Shown: positions 7,612 to 16,136 of the stretch, in pieces | Layout: each line of letters begins with the position of its first letter | Numbering within the stretch: position 1 is the stretch's first letter | From: a bacterium | GTDB lineage: Bacteria; Bacteroidota; Ignavibacteria; SZUA-365 | DNA: 64,000 nucleotides | Assembly: GCA_020444325.1 (NCBI GenBank) | Contig: JAHLLD010000009.1 | Location: 1 to 64,000 of the forward strand | Reading direction: 5' to 3' | Translations under genes and position numbers: made by a program | The notes under the pieces: generated by a model | Told to the model about the DNA's origin: nothing | What the model saw: only the letters and a program-made list of their open reading frames with translations | The model's database searches: none

Positions 7612-9273
7612 ATGTCCCGCCGCCGCGCGTACCCTCAAGAGCAGTCCTTCTACGGAGATACCCTTCTTCTCCTTCTGCTCACGGCCGCCGCGCTGCTGTT
7701 TTTCCTGCAGCCGGTGATTGGGACGCATCTGCATATCGGCTTCCCGCTCGATGACGGGTGGATACACGCCGTGTATGCGCGCAGCTTTGCACATGACGGC
7801 ACATTCTCTTTCAATCCCGGCGAACCGAGCACCGGCAGCAGCAGCCTGCTCTGGACCGTGTTCCTCGCCGCGGGGAGGCTCGCGGGTGGGGGTCCCGTCG
7901 CCGTGGCCTGGATGCTCGGCGCAGTCTGCGCACTGCTCCTTTCCCTCGCCTTCCACCGCCTGCTGCTGCGCGGGGACTACGGACGCATTTCCTCCGCCGC
8001 CGGAGCCGCGATATTGCCGCTGAGCGGACTGCTGCTCTGGTGGACGCTCTCCGGCATGGAAATCCTTCTCTTCCTGCTCTTCGCCACCGCAGCGATGCTG
8101 TTTTTCGTGCAGGGACGACTGAAACTGAGCGGAGTCGCGCTGGCACTGCTGGTGCTCACGCGTCCCGAAGGACTCCTTCTCGCCATCGTGCTCGCCTTCG
8201 CCGCCTGGCGCCATGCGCGCAGCTGGCGTCCCGCACTCATCCTGCTCTCCATCTCCTCCATCGGCGTCCTCATCTATGCCGGCTTCAACCTCGCGATGAA
8301 CGGCACTGTGCTGACCAGCACCTTTGCCGGGAGACGCTGGCTCGCAACCGGGGGACGTCCCATCTCGGATAACCCCCTGCGCATCTTCCCCGCCATCGCC
8401 GATATGCTCTATCGATGGACCCGTACCCTCGTCTGGGGCGTCATGCGTGGCGCCGGACCGGGATTGTGGGGTTTGGCTGGGGCCGCGGGGTTGGCGGGGA
8501 TTTGGGGGATAGCCCGGCGGATCCGGGGTTTCGTAGGGCGGATTCATGAATCCGCCCCACGGCGGGCGTCGATGGGTATGGTTTTAATTGTTTGGATCGC
8601 GGGGCACGTTCTCGCCTACGCGATAATGTTACCCTATCCCGGGCACGCGGGACGGTACCTGGCGCCGATGCTGCTGGGGGTGGGATGGTTCGTGGCCTGG
8701 GTTCTTCAGGGTTTGACGCGGCAGGAGGTCACGCTGTCCGCCCTACGGCTGCTTGGAGGTTACGTGCTGCCGCGAGCGGTGCTGCTGGCGGCCATGGTCG
8801 TGCTCGGCGCGCGGGCGCTGACCGAGTGGCGGGTGGTGTGGCAGAGCAGCGTGGAGCATATCAACAGTGTGCATGTGCGCGCTGCCCGGTGGGTGCACGA
8901 TGAGACTCCCCCGGATGCGCGCATCGCTGCATACGATATCGGGGCGCTGGGATATTTCGGGAAGCGCTATGTGATCGATCTGGGGGGACTGATCGAACCG
9001 GCGGCACTGCCGTACATGCGCGGGAATATCGATGCTTTCATCGATTCGACCAAAGCGGACTATATCGCCATGGTGGCGCCGCATCAGGGTATGTTCACAC
9101 CGGGTTACATCCCCGCCATGCTCGGATACGGCAACAGCGGCACCGTGCAGGCGACCCTCGAAGCCCATTTCTCCTATCCGGAACAGCGTTACCAGCGTCA
9201 TGTGACCGTCACCGGCAACGCATATCCCCGGATTATTATTGAAAAAGTCGCCCAAATACCTGCAAAACCGTGA
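7612..9273 (+). CDS. GT-C-like polytopic membrane glycosyltransferase
   Basis: 553 residues with about ten transmembrane helices and a C-terminal extracytoplasmic domain. It follows the pattern of GT-C proteins common in the FCB group: an acidic pair after TM1 (FPLDDGWIHAVYARSF), NPGEPSTGSSSLLW, LSGMEILLF and the LTRPEGLL motif. These enzymes use lipid-linked sugars; donor and acceptor are unknown here. It starts three bases after the ABC permease, so it may belong to the same transcript. A 22-bp palindromic repeat (8536-8557) sits in frame in a basic loop near residue 310 and encodes VGRIHESAPR-like residues; the same repeat occurs between genes at 13.7 kb. Confidence 0.75.
   Translation: MSRRRAYPQEQSFYGDTLLLLLLTAAALLFFLQPVIGTHLHIGFPLDDGWIHAVYARSFAHDGTFSFNPGEPSTGSSSLLWTVFLAAGRLAGGGPVAVAWMLGAVCALLLSLAFHRLLLRGDYGRISSAAGAAILPLSGLLLWWTLSGMEILLFLLFATAAMLFFVQGRLKLSGVALALLVLTRPEGLLLAIVLAFAAWRHARSWRPALILLSISSIGVLIYAGFNLAMNGTVLTSTFAGRRWLATGGRPISDNPLRIFPAIADMLYRWTRTLVWGVMRGAGPGLWGLAGAAGLAGIWGIARRIRGFVGRIHESAPRRASMGMVLIVWIAGHVLAYAIMLPYPGHAGRYLAPMLLGVGWFVAWVLQGLTRQEVTLSALRLLGGYVLPRAVLLAAMVVLGARALTEWRVVWQSSVEHINSVHVRAARWVHDETPPDARIAAYDIGALGYFGKRYVIDLGGLIEPAALPYMRGNIDAFIDSTKADYIAMVAPHQGMFTPGYIPAMLGYGNSGTVQATLEAHFSYPEQRYQRHVTVTGNAYPRIIIEKVAQIPAKP
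8536..8557. repeat. GGCGGATTCATGAATCCGCC palindrome inside a coding region
   Basis: A perfect 22-bp palindrome (one extra G/C at each end of the core) within the GT-C gene. The same core occurs twice at 13718-13785. Confidence 0.9.
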
Positions 9274-9281
9274 GTTTATAC

Positions 9282-9310
9282 TTGCGTCAAGTCCCTGAGG
9301 GAAGTATTTT
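9282..9310 (+). promoter_or_regulatory. Candidate cspA promoter
   Basis: TTGCGT, 17-base spacer, TATTTT. If used, the cspA transcript has a leader of about 145 bases, in line with the long 5' leaders of cold-shock mRNAs. Confidence 0.35.
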
Positions 9311-9462
9311 AGGTCAAAATTCTATCCCCATCCAGCCATGCATCCAGCATATCTCTCCAGCTAGACTGTGGATCAGTCTGTAACCCATGTTTTTCATTGC
9401 ACGGAGGAACATGGTGTCACTGATGTCTTGGCACTTGTATCACGGGTTTTCTAGGAGGCACT

Positions 9463-9696
9463 ATGGAACAGGGCGTCGTGAAGTGGTTTAACAACGCCAA
9501 GGGATTCGGGTTTATCAAACCCGAAGAAGGCGGCGATGTGTTTGTCCACTACAAATCGATCGAGGGCGAGGGTTACAAGAAACTCAAAGGAGGCGAAATC
9601 GTCGAATATGAGGCGCAAATGGGGCCAAAAGGCATGCAGGCCACCATCGTGCGCAAGCTGAAGGAGGAACCGGTTTTCGACGAACCGCTGCCCTGA
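9463..9696 (+). CDS. cspA: Cold-shock domain protein
   Basis: 77 residues, a single OB-fold cold-shock domain. RNP1 is KGFGFIKPEEGG and RNP2 is VFVHYKSI; the N-terminus EQGVVKWFNNAKGFGFI is classical. Such proteins bind single-stranded nucleic acids and act as RNA chaperones in the cytoplasm. A strong Shine-Dalgarno (AGGAGG) lies seven bases before the ATG. The gene stands alone between the GT-C gene and pgsA, preceded by 189 non-coding bases and followed by a clear terminator. The tail (KLKEEPVFDEPLP) is slightly longer than in E. coli CspA. Confidence 0.95.
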   Translation: MEQGVVKWFNNAKGFGFIKPEEGGDVFVHYKSIEGEGYKKLKGGEIVEYEAQMGPKGMQATIVRKLKEEPVFDEPLP

Positions 9697-9719
9697 TTCC
9701 CATATCACTGACATGCATG

Positions 9720-9748
9720 AGCCTCCCCCCCACCGGGAGGCTTTTTTT
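9720..9748 (+). terminator. Terminator of cspA
   Basis: Stem AGCCTCCC/GGGAGGCT with a 7-base loop, followed by seven T. Confidence 0.85.
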
Positions 9749-9814
9749 GTCCTTAAAATTGCCGTAATTTCAACTTCGCAGCATTCGCCAATAGTGCCGA
9801 TTCCCCGATTCACA

Positions 9815-10429
9815 ATGTTTTCCACCCTCGCAAATAAGCTCTCGCTCTTCCGGATGCTGCTATCCCCCGTCTTTTTTTTCCTGCTCATCTCGGAAAACAC
9901 CCTGCTCAATCAGCTTTCGCTGGCGGTGTTCCTCATCGCGGCGGTGACGGACTGGTATGACGGGGAGATCGCGCGGCGCAGCGGCACGGTGACGAACCTG
10001 GGGAAATTCCTGGATCCGCTGGCGGATAAATTTCTCACGTCCGCCGCCTTCCTGGCCTTCGCCTTCCTCGCCTACGTCCCATGGTGGATGGTCATGGTCA
10101 TCGTCATACGCGACCTGCTGATCACGCTGCTGCGCTCGTTCGCGGAAAGCCGCAACATGCATATCGCCACCTCCAAATCCGCCCAGACCAAGACATTCAT
10201 TCAGATGGCCGTGCTCTACTACTTACTGCTCGTCATCGTGGGACAGGACGTTAGCTGGGTGCGCGGCATCGTCGGCTCGGCCTTCGAGACGCTGCTGCAT
10301 CCCACACTGACGTACGTGCTGATGCTCGCGGTCACGCTGATCACGCTGCTCACAGGAGTGCAGTACCTGATCGACAACCGGCGCCTCGTCATTCAACTGC
10401 TGCGAAAACCCAAACAGATCGCCGGATAA
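9815..10429 (+). CDS. pgsA: CDP-diacylglycerol-glycerol-3-phosphate 3-phosphatidyltransferase
   Basis: 204 residues from the ATG at 9815. An in-frame ATG at 9713 would make a longer product but lies upstream of the cspA terminator and adds no conserved sequence. The CDP-alcohol phosphotransferase signature DG-x2-AR-x8-G-x3-D-x3-D is intact (DGEIARRSG, then GKFLDPLADK). Several membrane helices surround it. The enzyme makes phosphatidylglycerol phosphate from CDP-diacylglycerol. The next gene, two bases downstream, encodes the phosphatase that completes phosphatidylglycerol synthesis, which supports this assignment over other CDP-alcohol transferases. Confidence 0.88.
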   Translation: MFSTLANKLSLFRMLLSPVFFFLLISENTLLNQLSLAVFLIAAVTDWYDGEIARRSGTVTNLGKFLDPLADKFLTSAAFLAFAFLAYVPWWMVMVIVIRDLLITLLRSFAESRNMHIATSKSAQTKTFIQMAVLYYLLLVIVGQDVSWVRGIVGSAFETLLHPTLTYVLMLAVTLITLLTGVQYLIDNRRLVIQLLRKPKQIAG

Positions 10430-10431
10430 GC

Positions 10432-10914
10432 ATGAAACAGCAAGACGCCGCTCCCCCGCACCCCATTCTTTATGCCTGGTATCATTTCCTCGGGAGTTTT
10501 GCGTTTACGGGACACGCCCCGTTCGCATCGGGGACCGTCGGCTCGGCGGCGGCGCTGGCGCTGTACTGGGTGCTGCCGTGGAGCGACAACGGGACGCTGC
10601 TCACGCTTTTCGCCCTGGTTTTCCTCTTCCTCGGCATCCCGGCCGCATCGGCACTGGAAAAACGTCATGGCGACGATCCCTCCCTCGTCGTGGTGGACGA
10701 AGCGGTGGGCATGTGGCTCGCGGTGGCTTTCCTGCCGAAAATCTGGTGGGTGGCGCTGGCGGCATTCTTCCTCTTCCGCATCTTTGATATTGTCAAACCC
10801 GCGCCCGCCCGACAGTTCGACCGCATGCGCGGCGGTGGCGGGATCATGATGGACGATGTGATCGCCGGCATTTACGCGAACATCGTCATGCAGATTGTTG
10901 TCGCATTGTTGTAG
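10432..10914 (+). CDS. pgpA: Phosphatidylglycerophosphatase A
   Basis: 160 residues. Characteristic PgpA motifs: APFASGTVGSAAA near the N-terminus, DPSLVVVDEAVGMW, FRIFDIVKPAPARQFDR and GGGGIMMDDVIAGIYAN. It removes the phosphate from phosphatidylglycerol phosphate at the cytoplasmic membrane. It follows pgsA by two bases, so the two consecutive steps of phosphatidylglycerol synthesis are co-transcribed. Confidence 0.93.
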   Translation: MKQQDAAPPHPILYAWYHFLGSFAFTGHAPFASGTVGSAAALALYWVLPWSDNGTLLTLFALVFLFLGIPAASALEKRHGDDPSLVVVDEAVGMWLAVAFLPKIWWVALAAFFLFRIFDIVKPAPARQFDRMRGGGGIMMDDVIAGIYANIVMQIVVALL

Positions 10915-10968
10915 CGCTGTAAATCCTGCCTATATTGGGGCATTCACGCAACACAGGAAAGGTTTCCG

Positions 10969-11739
10969 ATGACCCGCAACTGCTTTCCGATGACTCGCAT
11001 CCTTGTACTGCTGCTCCTTGTCCTCCTCCCCGCGGCCAGTCTGCTGGCGCAGGAAGAAGATTATCCCCGCAACCGCAGACAGCGCGGCGGCGGAATCGTG
11101 GGCGGCGGCGGCGGCGTAACCCCCACCTGGTATTTCATCAACACCTCTCCGCTCAACAGCGCCCTTGCAGAAAAGGGATTTCCGGCATTGAACGAAGACG
11201 GCATGTTCCTCTTCGGGGGACGCGGCTACGCGTACATCATGATCGTCCCGAACCTGCGCATCGGCGGCATGGGATACGGCGGCTCTGCTGAAGAGCGCGT
11301 GGATATTGACGGGCTCTATCGCTCGACCAAGCTGGATGTCAATTCCGGCGGCGTCACGATCGAATACGTCATTCCCTTCGGACGCTTTCACATTGCCCTG
11401 GGCGGCATGCTCGGCGGCGGCAGCTATACGCTGACGATGACGCAATCCGAGAACAGGGATAAAACCTGGGGAGAACTTTTCCCCGTGGAATTCGAATCCC
11501 ACGCCGACCGCAGACATGTTCTCACAAGCGATTTCTTCACATGGCAGCCGACGCTGTCGCTGGAATACGAAGTGCATCCTTTCGCCATCGTCGACCTGAC
11601 CGGCGGCTGGTATGGCGGCTCGACCAGCGACTGGGAAATGGACGACCGTTTCGCGGTGAACGACATGCCGGAATTCGATTTCGGCGGCGGTTTCGTGCGG
11701 CTGGGGCTGACGTTCGGACTCTTTCTCGGGGAAAACTGA
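10969..11739 (+). CDS. Secreted or outer-membrane protein of unknown function
   Basis: 256 residues. It has a signal peptide (LLLLVLLPAASLLAQ), then a Gly-rich patch (GGGIVGGGGG) and a body of alternating short strands ending in GGGFVRLGLTFGLF, which looks like an outer-membrane beta-barrel with a terminal aromatic residue close to the end. A second ATG at 10990 gives a more typical signal-peptide length and could be the true start. The family is not recognised. It lies 54 bases after pgpA and five bases before ispE, so it may share their transcript. Confidence 0.7.
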   Translation: MTRNCFPMTRILVLLLLVLLPAASLLAQEEDYPRNRRQRGGGIVGGGGGVTPTWYFINTSPLNSALAEKGFPALNEDGMFLFGGRGYAYIMIVPNLRIGGMGYGGSAEERVDIDGLYRSTKLDVNSGGVTIEYVIPFGRFHIALGGMLGGGSYTLTMTQSENRDKTWGELFPVEFESHADRRHVLTSDFFTWQPTLSLEYEVHPFAIVDLTGGWYGGSTSDWEMDDRFAVNDMPEFDFGGGFVRLGLTFGLFLGEN

Positions 11740-11743
11740 CAGT

Positions 11744-12607
11744 ATGACGGTACGTTCGTACGCCAAAATCAACCTCGGATTGTATGTGCTCGGAAAGCGC
11801 GACGATGGGTTTCACGACCTCGCGACCGTCTTTCATCGCGTCAACCTGTACGATACGCTGAGTTTCGAGGCAACGGACAGCGGCGTTACGCTGGATTGCA
11901 ACAGGGATGATATTCCCCGCGACAGCGGGAATCTCTGTGTGCGCGCAGCAGAAATGCTGCTGCGTGACGAGCGGCACACCGGCGTACATATGTACCTGGA
12001 AAAACACATTCCCGCGGGAGCAGGACTCGGGGGCGGCAGTTCCAACGCGGCCGCCGTGTTGCGCGTATTGCCCGAACTGCTGGGACTCAGCGTTCCTGAC
12101 GAAGAGCGCATGGAAATCGCTGCGATGCTGGGCTCCGACGTCCCGTTTTTTCTGCAGGACGACAGTGCGGAGGCACGGGGACGCGGGGAAATCCTCACCC
12201 CCTTTTCCTGGCAGTGTCCTTTTTACATTCTGCTCGTCTACCCCGGCATTCATGTCTCCACAGCATGGGCCTATGGAAGCCTTCGGGTGCGTGAACCGCG
12301 TCCCGAACCCGCCCTTCGTGAAAAAATTATGCAGATTCTGCATAATTCAGATGCGCTGGCCACTGTTCTGCACAACGATTTCGAGGAAGTTGTCATGCAG
12401 CAGCACCCCGAAATTCGCCACGTTCGCGACCGGATGATGGAAATGGGGTCTGTCGGATCCCTCATGAGCGGCAGCGGATCGAGCGTGTTCGGCCTCTTTG
12501 AAACTACAGAACAGGCAGCAGAATGTGCCGCTCAATTCCCTGATCATTACGTCACCTCCGTGACGGCACCCGATTTTTCCCCCAGCCATATGGTCGGTGA
12601 TGCGTAA
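11744..12607 (+). CDS. ispE: 4-diphosphocytidyl-2-C-methyl-D-erythritol kinase
   Basis: 287 residues, the GHMP-kinase of the MEP isoprenoid pathway. Visible motifs: RSYAKINLGLYVLGKRDDGFH (N-terminal substrate site), IPAGAGLGGGSSNAAA (ATP-binding glycine loop), MLGSDVPFF and the C-terminal LMSGSGSSVFGLF. The length is normal for the family. A 21-bp palindrome (12326-12346) lies in frame and encodes IMQILHN. The gene's end overlaps a possible upstream start of the next gene. Confidence 0.94.
   Translation: MTVRSYAKINLGLYVLGKRDDGFHDLATVFHRVNLYDTLSFEATDSGVTLDCNRDDIPRDSGNLCVRAAEMLLRDERHTGVHMYLEKHIPAGAGLGGGSSNAAAVLRVLPELLGLSVPDEERMEIAAMLGSDVPFFLQDDSAEARGRGEILTPFSWQCPFYILLVYPGIHVSTAWAYGSLRVREPRPEPALREKIMQILHNSDALATVLHNDFEEVVMQQHPEIRHVRDRMMEMGSVGSLMSGSGSSVFGLFETTEQAAECAAQFPDHYVTSVTAPDFSPSHMVGDA
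12326..12346. repeat. Palindrome ATTATGCAG-ATT-CTGCATAAT inside ispE
   Basis: 9-bp arms around ATT, perfectly palindromic. It belongs to the TATGCAGA...TGCATA motif group also seen at 2461-2477 and 18912-18947. Confidence 0.75.
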
Positions 12608-12695
12608 CTTTCACCGAACATCCCGTGTTGTAGAGAACGAAGCACGGAGGGAAGCCCTGCCGCTCCACCAACCGATCAACAGTTCACCGACGCGC

Positions 12696-13700
12696 ATGCT
12701 CACATTCAGACGACTTTTTCTCCCCATCCTCACACTGGCATTACTCTCTGCTTGTTCGGAAGACGATCCGGCGACAATGAGGCATTATTTCAATCCCCTC
12801 TGGACGCCGGATGGCAGCGCCGTTGTTGCGGGCTACCTCGAAGCACCTTCAGGCGTGGTGGATGCCGACAACCCGGTTTCCAGCGGCGAGCTCGCAGTGC
12901 GGGATTTCGACACCGGCAACCTCCGCATCGTGCCCATGCCCGACGTGCAGACTCTGCACCGACTCTACGATTTCGATCCTTCAGGACAGGCGCTGGCATT
13001 TACGCAGAACGGCAGCATCCGACTCTACGATCTGCAGGGACAACTGCTGCTCAACTACCAGCCGGCCGAGGGCGGCGAACCGCAGCTGATGCAGTTTACC
13101 AACACGGGAAAATCTTTCGTCTGGATTGGCGGCACACCCGGAAATTACTCGGTGAACCAGTCCACCTACGACATGGCGACATGGACGGTGGAGTCTGAAT
13201 TCCCCATGATGACACTCGACAAAAATGCGTCGATTATCAGCATGGTGCTGACCGGACAGCGTTCGGTGGCGATCCGGTGGGATGACGGCGAAGTGAAGGA
13301 ATACGATTTTACCGGGGCGGAACTCAACAGCCTCACCACCGTGCCCTTTACCGACGAAAATCCCTGGCAGCATCGCCTCGTGTACGCCACACGCTCACAG
13401 AACCGCTGGCTTTACGTCCGCGATCAGGAGGGCATTTACCAATTCGACCTGGAGACCGGCGAGGCTGATCAGATTCTCGTGGGACATGTGGTGGATTTCG
13501 ACGTGCAGGGTGAGCGCGCGAGCATGGTGTATGAAACCGGCACCGGCGACACCTGGCTGGCCACGCTCGACGCCACGCCGCTGACGCGTATCGGTCCCCA
13601 GAACCTCATGCCCCGCTTCTCCCCCGCCGCCAACGGCATCGCGACCATCGAACGCCTCGACGCGTATACCGATACGTTGAGGATTCAACGCTTGAAATAG
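12696..13700 (+). CDS. Lipoprotein with WD40/TolB-like beta-propeller repeats
   Basis: 334 residues from the ATG at 12696, chosen because it directly precedes a lipoprotein signal (FLPILTLALLSAC). An in-frame ATG at 12597 would add 33 polar residues and overlap ispE. The mature protein repeats blade-like segments such as YFNPLWTPDGSAVVAGY, YDFDPSGQALAFTQNGSIRLYD and RFSPAANGIATIERLD, as in TolB/PD40 propellers. It is probably a periplasm-facing lipoprotein; no ligand can be assigned. Two copies of the GGCGGATTCATGAATCCGCC palindrome follow its stop codon. Confidence 0.72.
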   Translation: MLTFRRLFLPILTLALLSACSEDDPATMRHYFNPLWTPDGSAVVAGYLEAPSGVVDADNPVSSGELAVRDFDTGNLRIVPMPDVQTLHRLYDFDPSGQALAFTQNGSIRLYDLQGQLLLNYQPAEGGEPQLMQFTNTGKSFVWIGGTPGNYSVNQSTYDMATWTVESEFPMMTLDKNASIISMVLTGQRSVAIRWDDGEVKEYDFTGAELNSLTTVPFTDENPWQHRLVYATRSQNRWLYVRDQEGIYQFDLETGEADQILVGHVVDFDVQGERASMVYETGTGDTWLATLDATPLTRIGPQNLMPRFSPAANGIATIERLDAYTDTLRIQRLK

Positions 13701-13717
13701 TCCCTACAATTCGGTAA

Positions 13718-13785
13718 GGCGGATTCATGAATCCGCCCTGCTGAAACCCGAATCCGCCCCGGTAAGGCGGATTCATGAATCCGCC
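13718..13785. repeat. Two GGCGGATTCATGAATCCGCC palindromes with partial copies
   Basis: Perfect 20-bp palindromes at 13718-13737 and 13766-13785, with half-copies AATCCGCCC at 13751 and GAATCCGCCC at ~13792. The second full copy supplies the stop codon of the minus-strand gene ending at 13773. Confidence 0.9.
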
Positions 13786-16136
13786 CCACGAGAATCCGCC
13801 CTGCAGCGCTCCAACCACTCCTGGATCTCCAAACGCAGCATCTGCTCTTTCGGGAGCATGCGGTGTGCGGTCATCATCAGAGCCTTTCTGAAAAATTCCT
13901 TCGCCCGGCCATTTTCCCCCAGCGCGTAGTACACGGCGCCGCAGCGCATGAGCAACTCGGTGGGCATTCGATCCACCGGCAGCCAGGCGATGCGCGTCAG
14001 TGCCTGGCGTCGTCCGGAGCTGTCCCGCGCAACGAGGCGGAGCCATTCATCGAGCAGCAGCGGCGCTGCCGGATGCGCTGTACCGAGCGAGTCCATCCAC
14101 ATTTCCATTTCCTCACTCCGTACGTTGCGCAGCGAATCCTCATTCCGCTCCCGACGCAGGGCGCCAAGCAGTGTGTGGCGGAGTGCGGGACGCGCGGCGC
14201 CACCGATCCTCAGCGCATTGCGCATGCGCTGTGCCAGCGCCGTGGGCCAGCCTGAAGGATTCGCGGTCAGGAGCCGCGTCAGTGCACGATCGGCTGCGAG
14301 CGAATCCCCCAGCTTCCATGCGGCCGCGCCCTCCCAGAGCAGCAGCGGATAGAGGCTGTACGCGCGGGTGCTGTCGATGAGGTAGCGTGCGACAAGGGAA
14401 CGGACAGAGTCCATTTCCCCCAGTTGATACAGCGCGCCGGTCATGCCGAACACGGCGCGGGCATTGGGCGCAAGCTGTTCGGTCTCCCTGTACATCTGCA
14501 GAGCGTCGGCGAAACGGAAATCCCGCAGCGCTTCGGCGGCATCACGCGACTGCTCGGTGATGACTCGGGGACACACCGCGGTGAAGAGCGAGGGACGTTT
14601 GAACGCGTAGAGCGTGGCGATGCTGTCGGGTCGGGCACGCTGAACGGTGCGCAGGTAGCGGCGCCAGCGCGAGTTCATTTCCTCGTACGAGATGCCGATG
14701 ACTTCCTCGAGATTGTCTTCCGCATAGGCTCGGCGAATCACCGGCACGCCCAGCGAATCCATCAGCCAGCGTGTGAGACTGCCGCTGGCAACGTAGCTGA
14801 CTGAAGAACTGTTGGTCGCGAAACCGATGGTGCTGATGCACTGCCGTGCCGTGGGCAGCAGGCCATAGTTGAGCATCGCGGCTGCGTGCTGATGCAGGGT
14901 GCGATTTCCCCACGACCATTCGACGGCCATTGCGAGTCCTTCTGTCAGTCCCAGCACCCGCACGAAAGGTGCATGATTGATGTAGGGACCAAAGGCGCCC
15001 GCCACCACGTGCACAATTTCGTGCTTGAGCGATTCGCGCCAGTAATCCATGCTGAGGTGGATTTCCTTTTTCCAGGGCCGCGCGATCTGAGAGCTCTCCG
15101 TTCCGAGCAGCCGCTTCTTCGTTCTACTGTCAGGATACAGATACGACTGCAGCCTGCCCTTCCATTGCACCTGCAGCGCCGTACAGACCTGTTTGAGCTG
15201 GAAGCGGTGTTCCCGTGCGATGAGACGGATATCCTCCCCGCTCACCTGCGTGCTGTCATAGTAGATGTCCACATCCCCGGAGCTGAATTTCGCCCCGAGT
15301 TCTTCACGCAGATGTTCATAGCTGTTCGTAAAACCGAGGGCATCGCTCTGCTGTGCAAAATACAGGGTGGCCGCCAGGGCAGGAATGAACATCGCGAGGA
15401 GAAGCAGCCGCATGCGTCCTTCCAGCACGCCGCCACGCCTGCGCTGCTGCAGTGCGAGAGACACCCCGAGAAGCAGCACAACGTATGCCAGCGTGGAAAG
15501 CCGGTAAAGAAGCAGTGTCAGGAAGGGCGGTTGCGTCTGATCCCACGACAGTCCGAGAAACATCCCGAACACGTGGTTGTAGGCGAAGAGCTGGGGACGC
15601 GTGTAAATCTGCACGAAGGGCTGCAGGAGGAAAAGCAGGATCAGCAGCGCGTACAGCAGTCCGGCACGTCTGCCCGCAACCAGGCGCAGCAGCAGTACGA
15701 GCGCGGAGGTGAAGAGCACGGTGGGAAAAGGCAGCAGGAGCCAGAAGCCTGCTCCGTCGAACATGGCGCAATTGCGTACGAAGGCCGCATTGACGGTGAG
15801 GACCGCAGCGGGCAGCACGAGCAGCAGCGCCCCTGTGCCCGCAACCCGCAGCCAGTGCGTGGCCAGGGCGGGAACCGGCAGTGACGCGGGTACATCGCGC
15901 AGCAGCCGCAGCGAGAGCACCCCGCCGGCAAAGGCAGCGATGAGCGCGAAGACGAGAGCGGATTCGTATCCGAGCGTGTTGAGCAGGCGGATCTGCGTCA
16001 TCGCGAGTCCGGCAGCGAGATACAGCAGCGCCGTTACCGCCGTCGCGCGCGTGCGCAGCAAGGGGAAGCGCCCATCGGGAGGTGGCGTGCCAGTGCGGGA
16101 GGCTGATGGAGACGTGGACAATGGCTGCTCACTCAT
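13773..16136 (-). CDS. Polytopic membrane protein with a gluzincin-type metallopeptidase domain
   Basis: 787 residues from the ATG at 16136, which overlaps the end of the GT39 gene by eight bases; an upstream in-frame ATG at 16250 is inside that gene and unlikely. Residues ~25-270 hold about eight transmembrane helices. The rest is extracytoplasmic: a Peptidase-MA-like region with SLKHEIVHVVAGAFG (HExxH) and, about 20 residues later, VLGLTEGLAMAVEW, whose Glu is the expected third zinc ligand. Helical TPR-like segments follow (YALGENGRAKEFFRKAL). Similar MA-domain membrane proteins are annotated as hypothetical; protease activity is inferred. The last residues (DSRGADS) and the stop codon come from an inserted palindromic repeat. 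Confidence 0.75.
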   Translation of the reverse strand: MSEQPLSTSPSASRTGTPPPDGRFPLLRTRATAVTALLYLAAGLAMTQIRLLNTLGYESALVFALIAAFAGGVLSLRLLRDVPASLPVPALATHWLRVAGTGALLLVLPAAVLTVNAAFVRNCAMFDGAGFWLLLPFPTVLFTSALVLLLRLVAGRRAGLLYALLILLFLLQPFVQIYTRPQLFAYNHVFGMFLGLSWDQTQPPFLTLLLYRLSTLAYVVLLLGVSLALQQRRRGGVLEGRMRLLLLAMFIPALAATLYFAQQSDALGFTNSYEHLREELGAKFSSGDVDIYYDSTQVSGEDIRLIAREHRFQLKQVCTALQVQWKGRLQSYLYPDSRTKKRLLGTESSQIARPWKKEIHLSMDYWRESLKHEIVHVVAGAFGPYINHAPFVRVLGLTEGLAMAVEWSWGNRTLHQHAAAMLNYGLLPTARQCISTIGFATNSSSVSYVASGSLTRWLMDSLGVPVIRRAYAEDNLEEVIGISYEEMNSRWRRYLRTVQRARPDSIATLYAFKRPSLFTAVCPRVITEQSRDAAEALRDFRFADALQMYRETEQLAPNARAVFGMTGALYQLGEMDSVRSLVARYLIDSTRAYSLYPLLLWEGAAAWKLGDSLAADRALTRLLTANPSGWPTALAQRMRNALRIGGAARPALRHTLLGALRRERNEDSLRNVRSEEMEMWMDSLGTAHPAAPLLLDEWLRLVARDSSGRRQALTRIAWLPVDRMPTELLMRCGAVYYALGENGRAKEFFRKALMMTAHRMLPKEQMLRLEIQEWLERCRADSRGADS

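Noticed and set aside
7321..8547. 408-codon minus-strand frame
   Set aside because: Antisense to the ABC permease and GT-C genes, with composition of a shadow frame.
9713..9814. Upstream start for pgsA at 9713
   Set aside because: It precedes and spans the cspA terminator and would add 34 non-conserved residues.
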